Below, one piece after another: positions 54,630 through 63,339 of a stretch of DNA of 64,000 nt (positions are counted from its first letter, which is position 1; each line of letters opens with the position of its first letter). A program made the translations under genes and the position numbers. A model generated the notes under the pieces. It searched no databases, had not been told where the DNA came from, and was given only the letters and a program-made list of their open reading frames with translations. The DNA is from Azophilus sp965247035 (lineage in GTDB: Bacteria; Pseudomonadota; Gammaproteobacteria; Pseudomonadales; Azotimanducaceae), in contig CBDFGJ010000001.1 of assembly GCA_965247035.1 (NCBI GenBank), positions 1,240,001-1,304,000 of the forward strand, in the 5' to 3' direction.

Positions 54630-56509
54630 CGCCAAACTCGCTGGTTAAGGACGAACTTGCGGAAAGACAGGCGTTCATCCGCCGCACCCTCATCTTTTTT
54701 GTTTTGGCGCTTGGCTTGGTGCTCGTGCTGGTGGCGCGGATGCTCTACCTGCAGGTTTGGCAATATGAACTGTACCGGACCCGATCCGAAGACAACCGCA
54801 TGGAAGTGGTCCCGGTGGCGCCGGCGAGGGGGTTGATCTTCGACCGCAACGGTAAGTCGCTGGCTGAGAATCGGCCCGTATTCAACTTGGTCTTGGTGCG
54901 GGAGCGCATAGAAGATCTGGATCAATTCATCGCCGAGCTGGCCGCCATTGTCCCCATTAGCGAGGACGACATCGAGCTGTTCCATAAACGGGCGAAACGG
55001 GTGCGCCGGCCGTTCGAGCCGGTGGTGCTGAAGGCGGGCCTGGAACACGAGGAGGTCGCCGCCTTGGCTGTTGACCGCCATCGTTTGCCGGGCTTGGAAA
55101 TCGAACAGCAAGTAGCCCGCTTCTATCCCTATGGCGATGTGGCCGCCCACGCCATCGGCTCGGTGCGCCGCATCAGTAAGGAGGATCTTGAAACCCTTGA
55201 CCCCATCCGCTACGTCGGCACGAACTTCATTGGCAAGCGTGGGGTGGAAAAATTCTATGAAAACACGTTGCACGGCGAGGTCGGCAGCGAATGGGTGGAG
55301 ACGGACGCCTACGGGCGCAAGCGCAAGGTGCTTGCCTTCAAGCCGCCGGCGGCGGGCCAGAACATCACCCTGCAACTCGACATCAATGTGCAAATTGCCG
55401 CCGTCGGCGCACTGGGCAATCGCCGCGGTGCTGTGGTGGCCATTTCGCCGCAGTCGGGCGGCATTCTCGCCTTGGTCAGCTGGCCGAGCTATGACCCGAA
55501 CGAGTTTGTGGTGGGCATGGAGCCGCAGCGTTATCAAGAGTTGACCCAATCCGAGGACAGGCCGCTGTTGAACCGGGCGGTTAACGGACAGTATGCGCCC
55601 GGCTCCACCATCAAGCCCTTTTTGGGGCTGGCGGCGCTCGCCGCCGGGGTGGTGGATTGGGAGGAGGAGATCCTTGACCGCGGGGAGTTCAAGCTGCCCG
55701 GCAGCCGCCGCGTCTATCGGGGTTGGAACTGGAAGCCGCATGACGCCGGCGGGCAGGGCGTTGTGAATCTGAACCGCGCCATCTACCGTTCATCCAACAT
55801 CTTTTTTTACAGCATGGGAGCCCGCTTGGACGTGGGCCAGATCACCTCATTTCTGCACCAGTTCGGGTACGGCGAGGGAATTGCCGCGGATATCGCAGGC
55901 GCAAGCACCGGCTTGGTGCCGAGTCCCGCTTGGAAGCAGGGCACCAAGGGTGAACCCTGGTATCCCGGCGACAACCTGAACCTGAGCATCGGCCAAGGCG
56001 ATCTGCTAGTGACGCCCCTGCAGGCCGCCGCCGCCGCCGCTGTGTTGGCCACGCGCGGGCGCCGGCTGCGCCCGCGCATGCTGTTGGCCAGTGATGGCTC
56101 GGTGGAGGAGGCCGAGTTGGCGCCACTTAAGCCGGTGGTCGGCCCGTCGGCCGATGACTGGGAGCGGATGGTGAACTCCATGGAGGATGTCATTCATCGC
56201 CACGACGGTAGTGTGGGCCACAATGGAACTGCTTGGCACTACATCGGCCGCGGCATCGGCTACCGGATGGCTGGCAAGTCTGGAACGGCCCAGGTTGTGG
56301 AGATCAAGCAAGGGGAGGCCTACGACAAGGATGAACGCGATGAGCGCAACCGAAATCACGCTTGGTTTATTGCTTTCGCGCCGGCGGATGACCCAGTCAT
56401 TGCGGTGAGCGTCATCGTCGAAAACGGCGGTGGCGGCAGCTCGGTCGCAGCGCCAGTGGCGCGGGATATCGTGGACGCCTACCTGCTGCCCCGGTTAGCT
56501 GTGCGATGA
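54626..56509 (+). CDS. mrdA: Penicillin-binding protein 2
   Basis: Transpeptidase of the rod (elongation) complex, 627 residues. An N-terminal membrane anchor (LIFFVLALGLVLVLVARMLY) and the pedestal domain precede the catalytic part. The active-site motifs are APGSTIKPF (Ser-x-x-Lys), RSSNIFFYS (SxN) and AGKSGTAQVVE (KSG). It cross-links peptidoglycan with RodA, whose gene overlaps by 4 nt. Confidence 0.95.
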   Translation: MTPNSLVKDELAERQAFIRRTLIFFVLALGLVLVLVARMLYLQVWQYELYRTRSEDNRMEVVPVAPARGLIFDRNGKSLAENRPVFNLVLVRERIEDLDQFIAELAAIVPISEDDIELFHKRAKRVRRPFEPVVLKAGLEHEEVAALAVDRHRLPGLEIEQQVARFYPYGDVAAHAIGSVRRISKEDLETLDPIRYVGTNFIGKRGVEKFYENTLHGEVGSEWVETDAYGRKRKVLAFKPPAAGQNITLQLDINVQIAAVGALGNRRGAVVAISPQSGGILALVSWPSYDPNEFVVGMEPQRYQELTQSEDRPLLNRAVNGQYAPGSTIKPFLGLAALAAGVVDWEEEILDRGEFKLPGSRRVYRGWNWKPHDAGGQGVVNLNRAIYRSSNIFFYSMGARLDVGQITSFLHQFGYGEGIAADIAGASTGLVPSPAWKQGTKGEPWYPGDNLNLSIGQGDLLVTPLQAAAAAAVLATRGRRLRPRMLLASDGSVEEAELAPLKPVVGPSADDWERMVNSMEDVIHRHDGSVGHNGTAWHYIGRGIGYRMAGKSGTAQVVEIKQGEAYDKDERDERNRNHAWFIAFAPADDPVIAVSVIVENGGGGSSVAAPVARDIVDAYLLPRLAVR

Positions 56510-57633
56510 ACCACCAGGATTTTGTTCGCAGACTGCCGCGCGAGCCTGGGCCAAGCACCGGCGCCAATCGCTATTTCTTCAGCTTTGACGCCACTCTTTT
56601 GGTGACGCTGCTGTGGCTGATTTTCTACGGCTTGGTCGTTCTCTATAGCGCCGTGGATCGGGATCTTGGCCCGTTCACCAGCCAACTGGTGCATCTGTCT
56701 CTGGGCTTGGTCGTTATGCTCGTCATCGCCCAATTGCACCCGACCCTTTACCTTAGGTGGGCACCGGCCCTGTACCTGCTCGGATTGGCCGCCTTGGGGG
56801 CCGTGCTGTTGGTCGGCATTGAGGTCAATGGTTCACGCAGATGGCTCGAATTGCCGGGGCTGTTTCGTTTCCAACCCTCGGAGCTTATGAAGATCGCCGT
56901 GCCCTTAATGATCGCTTGGTATTTTCATGACCGGGCGCTGCCGCCCACGTTCAAGGACTTGCTGGTTGCGGCAGCGCTGGTCGCATTGCCGTTGGCGTTC
57001 ATCATTCGCCAGCCGGACCTTGGCACAAGCATCCTGGTTGCGGCCGGGGGCGGGGTGGCCATCCTGCTGGCGGGCGTCTCGTGGCGTTGGCTGCTCTACG
57101 GCTTTCTCGCCCTAGCGGCCGTGGCGCCGGGTTTATGGCACATGCTGCAGGACTATCAGCGTTGGCGCATCTTGACCCTCTTCGACCCGGAAAAGGATCC
57201 ATTGGGTGCTGGTTGGAACATCATTCAATCCACCACCGCCTTGGGTTCCGGCGGCCTGCTCGGCAAAGGCCTGCACGATGGCACCCAGAGCCAACTAAAG
57301 TTCCTGCCGGAGACCCACACAGACTTCATCTTGGCGTTAATTGGCGAAGAATTGGGTTTTGTCGGCGTTGCTGCGTTGCTAACATTGTATATGTTGATAG
57401 TGGCCCGCGGCCTATATATGGCGGCGCAGGCGCAGAGTACCTTTAGTCGGCTGCTGGCCGGCTCGCTGACGCTGGTGTTTTTCGTGTACGTATTTGTCAA
57501 CATCGCCATGGTGGCGGGGCTTTTGCCAGTTGTCGGCGTGCCTTTGCCCTTGGTCAGCTATGGCGGCACCTCCGCCATAACCTTGCTTGTGGGCTTCGGC
57601 ATTGTGATGTCGGTTTACAGCCACAGGAAATGA
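56506..57633 (+). CDS. rodA: RodA peptidoglycan glycosyltransferase
   Basis: SEDS-family polymerase of the elongasome, 375 residues and about ten membrane segments. Conserved pieces are RWLELPGLFRFQPSELMKIA, DLGTSILVAAGG, the catalytic-region FLPETHTDFILALIGEELGF, and the C-terminal PLPLVSYGGTSAITLLVGFG. It is translationally coupled to mrdA; the two act as one complex. Confidence 0.95.
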   Translation: MNHQDFVRRLPREPGPSTGANRYFFSFDATLLVTLLWLIFYGLVVLYSAVDRDLGPFTSQLVHLSLGLVVMLVIAQLHPTLYLRWAPALYLLGLAALGAVLLVGIEVNGSRRWLELPGLFRFQPSELMKIAVPLMIAWYFHDRALPPTFKDLLVAAALVALPLAFIIRQPDLGTSILVAAGGGVAILLAGVSWRWLLYGFLALAAVAPGLWHMLQDYQRWRILTLFDPEKDPLGAGWNIIQSTTALGSGGLLGKGLHDGTQSQLKFLPETHTDFILALIGEELGFVGVAALLTLYMLIVARGLYMAAQAQSTFSRLLAGSLTLVFFVYVFVNIAMVAGLLPVVGVPLPLVSYGGTSAITLLVGFGIVMSVYSHRK

Positions 57634-57670
57634 TGGTTGAGATCTGCCTTTGTCCCGTTCAGGTTGACGG

Positions 57671-58759
57671 ATGAAACAGGGTTGGGCTTTAAGGGGAATC
57701 ATGGGCGCTGCAATTGTGCTTGGCGTTGCTGCCTTATTGCTGTACGGGCCGGTTGGCGCCGACTACAGCGAACGAGAGGATGTGCTCGCCTTCGTGGACG
57801 GCTTGGTGTCCGAACATGGCTTCAAGAGGCAGGAACTGCTCATGACCTTTCGCGAGGCCAAGCATCTGCCGCTAGTCATAGAGAGCATTTCCAAGCCGAA
57901 GGAGCGCACCCTGAAGTGGTACGAGTACCGCAAGATATTCCTGCAGGAGCCGCGCATCGACCAGGGCGTGGCGTTTTGGGGGGAAAACGAGGTGGTCCTT
58001 GATGCGGCCCAAGCCACCTTCCAAGTGGCGCCGGAATACATTGTGGCCATCATTGGCGTGGAGACCTACTTTGGCCGCATCATGGGTTCGCATCGGGTTT
58101 TGGACGCCCTGTCCACCTTGGCGTTCGACTACCCGCCGCGGTCGGCTTTCTTTCGTGGGCAGTTGGCGGAGTTCCTTTTGTTGGTGCGTGAGGAAGGCCG
58201 TCCCATAGACAGCTATAAGGGCTCCTACGCCGGCGCCATGGGCTATGGGCAGTTCATACCGTCGAGCTTTCGCAATTTTGCGGTGGACTTTGACGGGGAC
58301 GGTGCCCGCGACATCTGGGGCAATAAGGCGGATGCCATTGGCAGTGTCGCCAACTACATTGCCGAGCACAACTGGCGCCCAGCGGCCCCGGTCGTCACGC
58401 TGGTGGATGTGACTGAGCCGGCACGGGTGGCCGAGATCGTCAACGAGGGGCTTGAGCTCAAGCGAACGATCAGCGAACTGCGCGCCCTCGGCGTTGCGGC
58501 ACCGGGGCTGGCCGATGAAGCCAAGGCGGGGCTGATCCGCATGGAGCTGCAGAACGGGGCGGAGTATTGGTTGACCCTGCACAATTTTTACGTCATCTCC
58601 CGCTATAATCACAGCCGCATGTATGCCTTAGCGGTGCATCAACTTAGTCAAGCCATCAAAGCCCGGCGCGAGGCCGTGGCGCAAGCAACGACGGGTGCCT
58701 GTTGCGCCCCCATCGCCGCGTTGGCGGCCCACTCAGCAACGGGACTTGGCCTTAGATGA
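57671..58759 (+). CDS. mltB: Membrane-bound lytic murein transglycosylase B
   Basis: A 362-residue lytic transglycosylase that cuts glycan strands with anhydro-muramic ends. The N terminus has a signal anchor (IMGAAIVLGVAALLLYG) without a lipobox Cys, so it looks like an anchored rather than lipidated version. The catalytic Glu is in AIIGVETYFGRIMGSHRVLD, and SYAGAMGYGQFIPSSF is the family signature. It overlaps rlpA by 4 nt. Confidence 0.92.
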   Translation: MKQGWALRGIMGAAIVLGVAALLLYGPVGADYSEREDVLAFVDGLVSEHGFKRQELLMTFREAKHLPLVIESISKPKERTLKWYEYRKIFLQEPRIDQGVAFWGENEVVLDAAQATFQVAPEYIVAIIGVETYFGRIMGSHRVLDALSTLAFDYPPRSAFFRGQLAEFLLLVREEGRPIDSYKGSYAGAMGYGQFIPSSFRNFAVDFDGDGARDIWGNKADAIGSVANYIAEHNWRPAAPVVTLVDVTEPARVAEIVNEGLELKRTISELRALGVAAPGLADEAKAGLIRMELQNGAEYWLTLHNFYVISRYNHSRMYALAVHQLSQAIKARREAVAQATTGACCAPIAALAAHSATGLGLR

Positions 58760-59598
58760 AGCCAAGCGCCCCTCATTGCATTTTCTTGATTGCGGTCTGC
58801 CTTCTTGCCGGTTGCGCCGCCACGAGCGATGGCGTCAATGCGGAACCGCCGTGGACGGATGTGATGGATGTGATGGATGTGATGGATGTGACGGATGTGA
58901 CGGATGTAAAGGACGGCCCGCCGACGGAAGTTCCCGCGGGGCTGGACCAAGCGCCCGACCCGGTGCCAACCCAGGCTCCGAAAAGCCCTTACGGCAACCC
59001 GGCAACCTACGAAGTGTTCGGCCAGGTCTATTCCACGATGGAGTCGGCCGCCGGTTATGAAGAAGAGGGCGTGGCTTCTTGGTATGGGGTAAAATTCCAC
59101 GGTCGGCGCACCTCGTCCGGCGAAACCTTTGACATGTTCAAGCTCACCGCTGCCCATCGCTCCTTGCCCATCCCCACTTACGTTCGCGTGACCAACCTAG
59201 AGAATGGACGGCAAAGCCTGATCCGCGTGAATGACCGGGGGCCGTTTCATGCGGACCGCATTCTTGACCTCTCCTATGGCGCGGCGGTGAAGTTGGGCTT
59301 TGCCGACAAGGGCACGGTGCGCATCAGGATCGAAGCTTGGGAGAAGGAGCCGGAAATCTACCTTCAGGCGGGCGCCTTTCGCGGGCGGGCGGCGGCTGAG
59401 GAGCTGAAGCAAAAACTGCTGGCGTTGACTGGCGAATCGACGAAAGTGGTCGCCCGCTCCGCCGACGGCCTGTATCGGGTCCACATCGGGCCGTTGGCCG
59501 GCGAGCAGTGGGCCGAACAATTGAAGCCCATTGTCGCCGCCATCACTTACGCTACACCCATCCTGCTGCGATTGGACCAGCAACTTACACAGGACTAG
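58756..59598 (+). CDS. rlpA: RlpA septal-ring lytic transglycosylase lipoprotein
   Basis: 280 residues. Lipobox LLAGC at the N terminus predicts an outer-membrane lipoprotein. Residues 34-53 are a DVMD/DVTD repeat made by 9-bp slippage. The double-psi beta-barrel domain shows GVASWYGVKFHGRRTSSGE and RVNDRGPFHADRILDLSYGA, with catalytic Asp and His. A C-terminal SPOR domain (about 205-275) binds denuded septal glycan. It is coupled to mltB and followed by dacA after 2 bp. Confidence 0.92.
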   Translation: MKPSAPHCIFLIAVCLLAGCAATSDGVNAEPPWTDVMDVMDVMDVTDVTDVKDGPPTEVPAGLDQAPDPVPTQAPKSPYGNPATYEVFGQVYSTMESAAGYEEEGVASWYGVKFHGRRTSSGETFDMFKLTAAHRSLPIPTYVRVTNLENGRQSLIRVNDRGPFHADRILDLSYGAAVKLGFADKGTVRIRIEAWEKEPEIYLQAGAFRGRAAAEELKQKLLALTGESTKVVARSADGLYRVHIGPLAGEQWAEQLKPIVAAITYATPILLRLDQQLTQD

Positions 59599-59600
59599 AA

Positions 59601-60755
59601 ATGCCTGCTTGCATACGCTTTCTGGCCCTGATCGCCGGGCTGTTCCTGACTATCGGGGCGGCGGCTAAACCAACCATCATTCCTGCCGCGCCAAGAGTGG
59701 CGGCCACTTCCTATCTGCTCATAGACGCGGACACCAGCAAGGTCATTGCCGAGCGCAATAGCCGAGAACCCGTGCCGCCCGCCAGCCTGACCAAGGTAAT
59801 GACCGCTTTTGTCGCCGAGGAGGAATTGAAGGCCGGGCGCATTGCCTTGGCGGATGAAGCGCCGGTGAGCGTCAAGGCTTGGCGCACGCAAGGCTCGCGC
59901 ATGTTCATCCGGGAAGGCACCACCGTTTCGGTCGAAGACCTGTTGCGAGGCATCATCATTACATCCGGCAATGATGCGAGTGTTGCGCTGGCCGAATACA
60001 TCGCCGACAGTGAGGAAGCCTTCGCCGGAATGATGAACCAGCGAGCCCAAGAGTTGGGGATGGCGAATTCGAACTTCCTCAACTCCACCGGGCTGCCGAT
60101 GAAGGGCCACGAGACAACTGCTTGGGACCTCGCCTTGCTGACCCGGGAGTACATTCTTCGATTTCCCGAAAGCTACGCCATGTACGCAGAGAAGTCCTTC
60201 ACTTACAACAACATCAAACAGCCCAATCGGAACCGCCTGATCTGGCGTGACCGGAGCGTTGATGGCGTTAAGACCGGATACACGCAGGAAGCGGGATACT
60301 GCCTGCTGGCGTCCTCGGTGCGCGATGGCATGAGGCTCATCTCCGTCGTCATGGGCACGGGCAGCGATGCCGCCCGGGTGCGGGAAAGCCAAAAGCTGCT
60401 TTCCTACGGCTTCCGCTTTTTCGAGACCAAGCGGCTTTATGAGCCGGGCCCGCCGCTGAAGGTGGCCGAGGTTTGGTACGGCGAATCCGATATGGTGGAA
60501 CTTGGCGTGGCGGAGCCAGTGGTGATCACCTTCCCCCGGGGAGCCTATGATGAGGTGGTGGTGCAGATAACCTTGGCCGAGGTGATAGAGGCGCCCATCA
60601 AGGCCGGGGACGAGTACGGGAAACTGCATGTGCGCCTCGGTGAGGAGGAGCTTCAGGTGGTGCCCCTTGTCGCCTTGTCGTCCATATCGGAGGCGGGTGC
60701 GCTTGCCCGCTTCTGGGACTTCATCACCCTCTCCTTCAGCCGCATGTTCGGATAG
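59601..60755 (+). CDS. dacA: D-alanyl-D-alanine carboxypeptidase (PBP5/6 type)
   Basis: 384 residues from ATG 59601, with a signal peptide (MPACIRFLALIAGLFLTIG). The serine-peptidase motifs are PPASLTKVMTAF, IITSGNDASVAL and DGVKTGYTQEAG. A C-terminal beta domain ends in a short amphipathic helix (LARFWDFITLSFSRMFG) that would hold it to the inner membrane. It trims the terminal D-Ala from pentapeptides. The ybeD gene often found between dacA and lipB is absent. Confidence 0.94.
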   Translation: MPACIRFLALIAGLFLTIGAAAKPTIIPAAPRVAATSYLLIDADTSKVIAERNSREPVPPASLTKVMTAFVAEEELKAGRIALADEAPVSVKAWRTQGSRMFIREGTTVSVEDLLRGIIITSGNDASVALAEYIADSEEAFAGMMNQRAQELGMANSNFLNSTGLPMKGHETTAWDLALLTREYILRFPESYAMYAEKSFTYNNIKQPNRNRLIWRDRSVDGVKTGYTQEAGYCLLASSVRDGMRLISVVMGTGSDAARVRESQKLLSYGFRFFETKRLYEPGPPLKVAEVWYGESDMVELGVAEPVVITFPRGAYDEVVVQITLAEVIEAPIKAGDEYGKLHVRLGEEELQVVPLVALSSISEAGALARFWDFITLSFSRMFG

Positions 60756-60820
60756 CGGTTGCGCAGCTTAGGCCACCCCCGCCCATTGCGCCAAAGTGCG
60801 CCCGAAGCAAAGCCCACTAG

Positions 60821-61471
60821 ATGAACGCACTGTTTGATGTAGGCCTACGCGATTGGGGAATGACCCGTTACGGAGAGGTCTTTGGCGCCATGCAGACGTT
60901 CACCGAGCAGCGCGACAAGCGCACCGAAGATCAACTCTGGTTCACCGAACACGAGCCGGTCTTCACCTTGGGGCAAGCGGGCAGGATGGAGCATGTGCTC
61001 GCGCCCGGCGACATAGAGGTTGTGCAGGCGGACCGCGGTGGGCAGGTCACCTTCCACGGCCCTGGCCAAATCGTTGGCTACCTGCTGTTCGACCTTCGCC
61101 GTATGGGTCTTTCAGTGCGCGGATTGGTCCGCGGCATCGAAGCGGCCATCATCGGCGTCCTGCAAGAATACGGAATAGCCGCGGCGACCCGCCCCAAAGC
61201 CCCCGGCGTCTATGTGGGTGGTGCCAAGATTGCCGCCTTGGGGCTGAGGGTGCGCCGTGGGTGTTCCTATCACGGCCTCGCCTTCAACATCGACATGGAT
61301 CTCAAGCCCTTCGCCCGTATCGACCCTTGCGGCATGGCCGGCTTGCCGGTGACTCAGGTGAGCGACCTGTGCGGGGAGCGGAACTTGGGTTCAGTTAAGA
61401 AACGTTTGATCCGGCAGTTGGAGCGCGTTTATCCCATCAAGCTGCACAGGTTGGGCAACCCGCCCGCTTAG
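60821..61471 (+). CDS. lipB: Octanoyl-ACP:protein N-octanoyltransferase
   Basis: First step of lipoate synthesis: moves octanoate from ACP to lipoyl domains. 216 residues with TEHEPVFTLGQAGRMEHVL, ADRGGQVTFHGPGQIVGYL, the Lys of GVYVGGAKIAALGLRV and the Cys of RIDPCGMAGLPVTQ. Gap of 65 bp after dacA. Its 3' end overlaps the convergent moeB-like gene by 35 bp. Confidence 0.94.
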   Translation: MNALFDVGLRDWGMTRYGEVFGAMQTFTEQRDKRTEDQLWFTEHEPVFTLGQAGRMEHVLAPGDIEVVQADRGGQVTFHGPGQIVGYLLFDLRRMGLSVRGLVRGIEAAIIGVLQEYGIAAATRPKAPGVYVGGAKIAALGLRVRRGCSYHGLAFNIDMDLKPFARIDPCGMAGLPVTQVSDLCGERNLGSVKKRLIRQLERVYPIKLHRLGNPPA

Positions 61472-62165
61472 CCAGTTGGAAGGTGCGCCATTCGCTGCGC
61501 TTGGCATCGAAACAAAGCACTTTTCCCGTCAGCGGGACGCCTGTTCCGGTGATGAGCTTGACCGCCTCCATGGCCTGCATGGCACCCACAATTCCAACCA
61601 GGGGCGCGATGACGCCGTTTTCGGCGCAGTTCAACGCCTCGCCGTCGCCCTCGGCGTATAGGCACCGATAGCACGGGGAGTCTGCATTGCGCGGGTCGAA
61701 TACGGCCACTTGCCCCTCCCAGCGGATGGCCGCCCCGGACACCAAGGGCGTTTGCGCGCACCAACAGGCGTCGTTTAAGGCGAAGCGGGTGGCGAAGTTG
61801 TCTGTTGCGTCCAAAGCCAGGTCCGAGTTCTTGAGCAGAGCTTTGATGCTGTATTTGTTGGCGCGTTCGGTGACACATTCAACCTCAACGCCCGGGTTGA
61901 TTGCGCTGACGGCTTCCTTGGCGGAGTGGGCCTTGGATCGGCCAATTTGGGCGTTGGTGTGCGCGATCTGCCTTTGCAGATTGGACAGGTCAACCCGGTC
62001 GTCATCCGCTAGAACAAGCTTGCCGAGACCAGCCGCAGCCAGATAGAGCGCAATTGGCGAGCCTAGCCCACCCAAGCCGAGCACGAGCGCGGTGGTTTGC
62101 CGCAACCTCTCCTGCCCGGCCACATCCACTTCGGGCAGCATGATTTGGCGGCTGTAGCGAAGCAA
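61437..62165 (-). CDS. MoeB/ThiF-family adenylyltransferase
   Basis: A 242-residue E1-like enzyme that adenylates the C-terminal Gly of MoaD or ThiS in molybdopterin or thiamin synthesis. Features are RYSRQIMLPEVDVAGQERL, the ATP loop VLGLGGLGSPIALYLAAAG, and zinc-ligand pairs CYRC and CPTC. The start is TTG 62165 and no ATG is near. Whether it serves molybdenum cofactor or thiamin cannot be told, as no partner gene adjoins it. It ends inside the convergent lipB end. Confidence 0.88.
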   Translation of the reverse strand: MLRYSRQIMLPEVDVAGQERLRQTTALVLGLGGLGSPIALYLAAAGLGKLVLADDDRVDLSNLQRQIAHTNAQIGRSKAHSAKEAVSAINPGVEVECVTERANKYSIKALLKNSDLALDATDNFATRFALNDACWCAQTPLVSGAAIRWEGQVAVFDPRNADSPCYRCLYAEGDGEALNCAENGVIAPLVGIVGAMQAMEAVKLITGTGVPLTGKVLCFDAKRSEWRTFQLAKRAGCPTCAA

Positions 62166-62518
62166 TTCGTCGTCTTCGATGGCAGTCTTCAGCCTGTCTG
62201 ATGAAACGGGGCCTGCCGACGGCGTGGCCCGATTGAACGCCTGCGTCGAGCATAAACCAATGGTGGGCCAAGCAAAAGCGGCGACGTTGATGCAGCCAAC
62301 CTGATCTTAGAGTTTCGCCTGAGGCATCCTGTCCTGCCGCCCCTCGGCCTAAGGGTTTGACGCCAGAGCAGGTCGAAGCCGGGGTCAAGGCGTGCAATCG
62401 GTCTTTGATTCAGGCTGCTTGGTATTGTATAAAGTCTCACAGACAGTTGTTCGCGCGGGCGGCTTGCCCGAGCAGGCCGCTAAGCAAAACCACCGCTGCT
62501 GACGAAGGGCGCAGTGCA

Positions 62519-63118
62519 ATGCAAGAACTCACCCAACGGCAATCCCAAGTGCTCGAAATGGCCCGGCAGTACAAACGCCAACACGGCTATCCGCCCACCC
62601 GGGCCGAAATATCCGCGCATTTTGGCTTCAAATCCGCCAACGCCGCTGAGGTGCTTTTGCGCACCCTTGACCGCAAGGGCTTCATTCGCTTGATTCGCGG
62701 CGTCTCCCGCGGCATCCACCTGACCGAGCCGAACAGCTTGCCGCTGATCGGGCGAGTGCGGGCCGGCGCCCCCATCCTCGCCGAGGAACATGTCGAAGAC
62801 CAAATTGAGCTGGCGGCCAACTTCTTCAATCCGCAAGCGCACTTTCTGTTGCAAGTGATCGGCGACAGCATGATCAATGCCGCCATTCTTGATGGTGACC
62901 TGCTAGCCGTACACAAGACGTCGGAGGCATGGAATGGGCAAATTGTGGTGGCTCGCCTCAACGACGAAGTGACCGTTAAGCGCTTGCGCCGGGGCAGAAG
63001 CCGACGCTACCTTTCATTGATGCCCGAAAACCCAGCCTATGACCCTATTGAGGTGGATCTGCGGCACGGCGATTTCGCCATTGAAGGCTTAGGCGTCGGC
63101 GTGCTGCGCCGAACCTGA
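62519..63118 (+). CDS. lexA: LexA SOS repressor
   Basis: 199 residues from ATG 62519. The N-terminal winged helix is LTQRQSQVLEMARQYKRQHG with PPTRAEISAHFGFKSANAAE. The Ala-Gly self-cleavage site is in VRAGAPILAEEH, and the Ser/Lys dyad in QVIGDSMINAAILDGD and NDEVTVKRLRR. It represses DNA damage genes until RecA triggers cleavage. I do not see a convincing CTG-N10-CAG box before its start. A longer reading frame from 62357 is unlikely. Confidence 0.94.
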   Translation: MQELTQRQSQVLEMARQYKRQHGYPPTRAEISAHFGFKSANAAEVLLRTLDRKGFIRLIRGVSRGIHLTEPNSLPLIGRVRAGAPILAEEHVEDQIELAANFFNPQAHFLLQVIGDSMINAAILDGDLLAVHKTSEAWNGQIVVARLNDEVTVKRLRRGRSRRYLSLMPENPAYDPIEVDLRHGDFAIEGLGVGVLRRT

Positions 63119-63339
63119 CCCGCACCTGTGGTGCCAGCGCCGCCGGCCCGGCACGTTCAACCGCCTGCTCTTTCTTTTGTGGCGGGAATTTATTGCCAGC
63201 AATTAGGCAACGTCTGATCACTTAGCGTCACAGACGACCGGGCCTTCATGCCAAAACACCGCCGGTCGCCTTTGTGGGTTTGGTGCGTGTCGGGGTTTTG
63301 CTGTTTTTATCCCTTTATTTTGCTAAGGGCGGCGCGCCG

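Noticed and set aside
62401..62518. LexA box before lexA
   Set aside because: No CTG-N10-CAG with good symmetry was found, so no operator is annotated.
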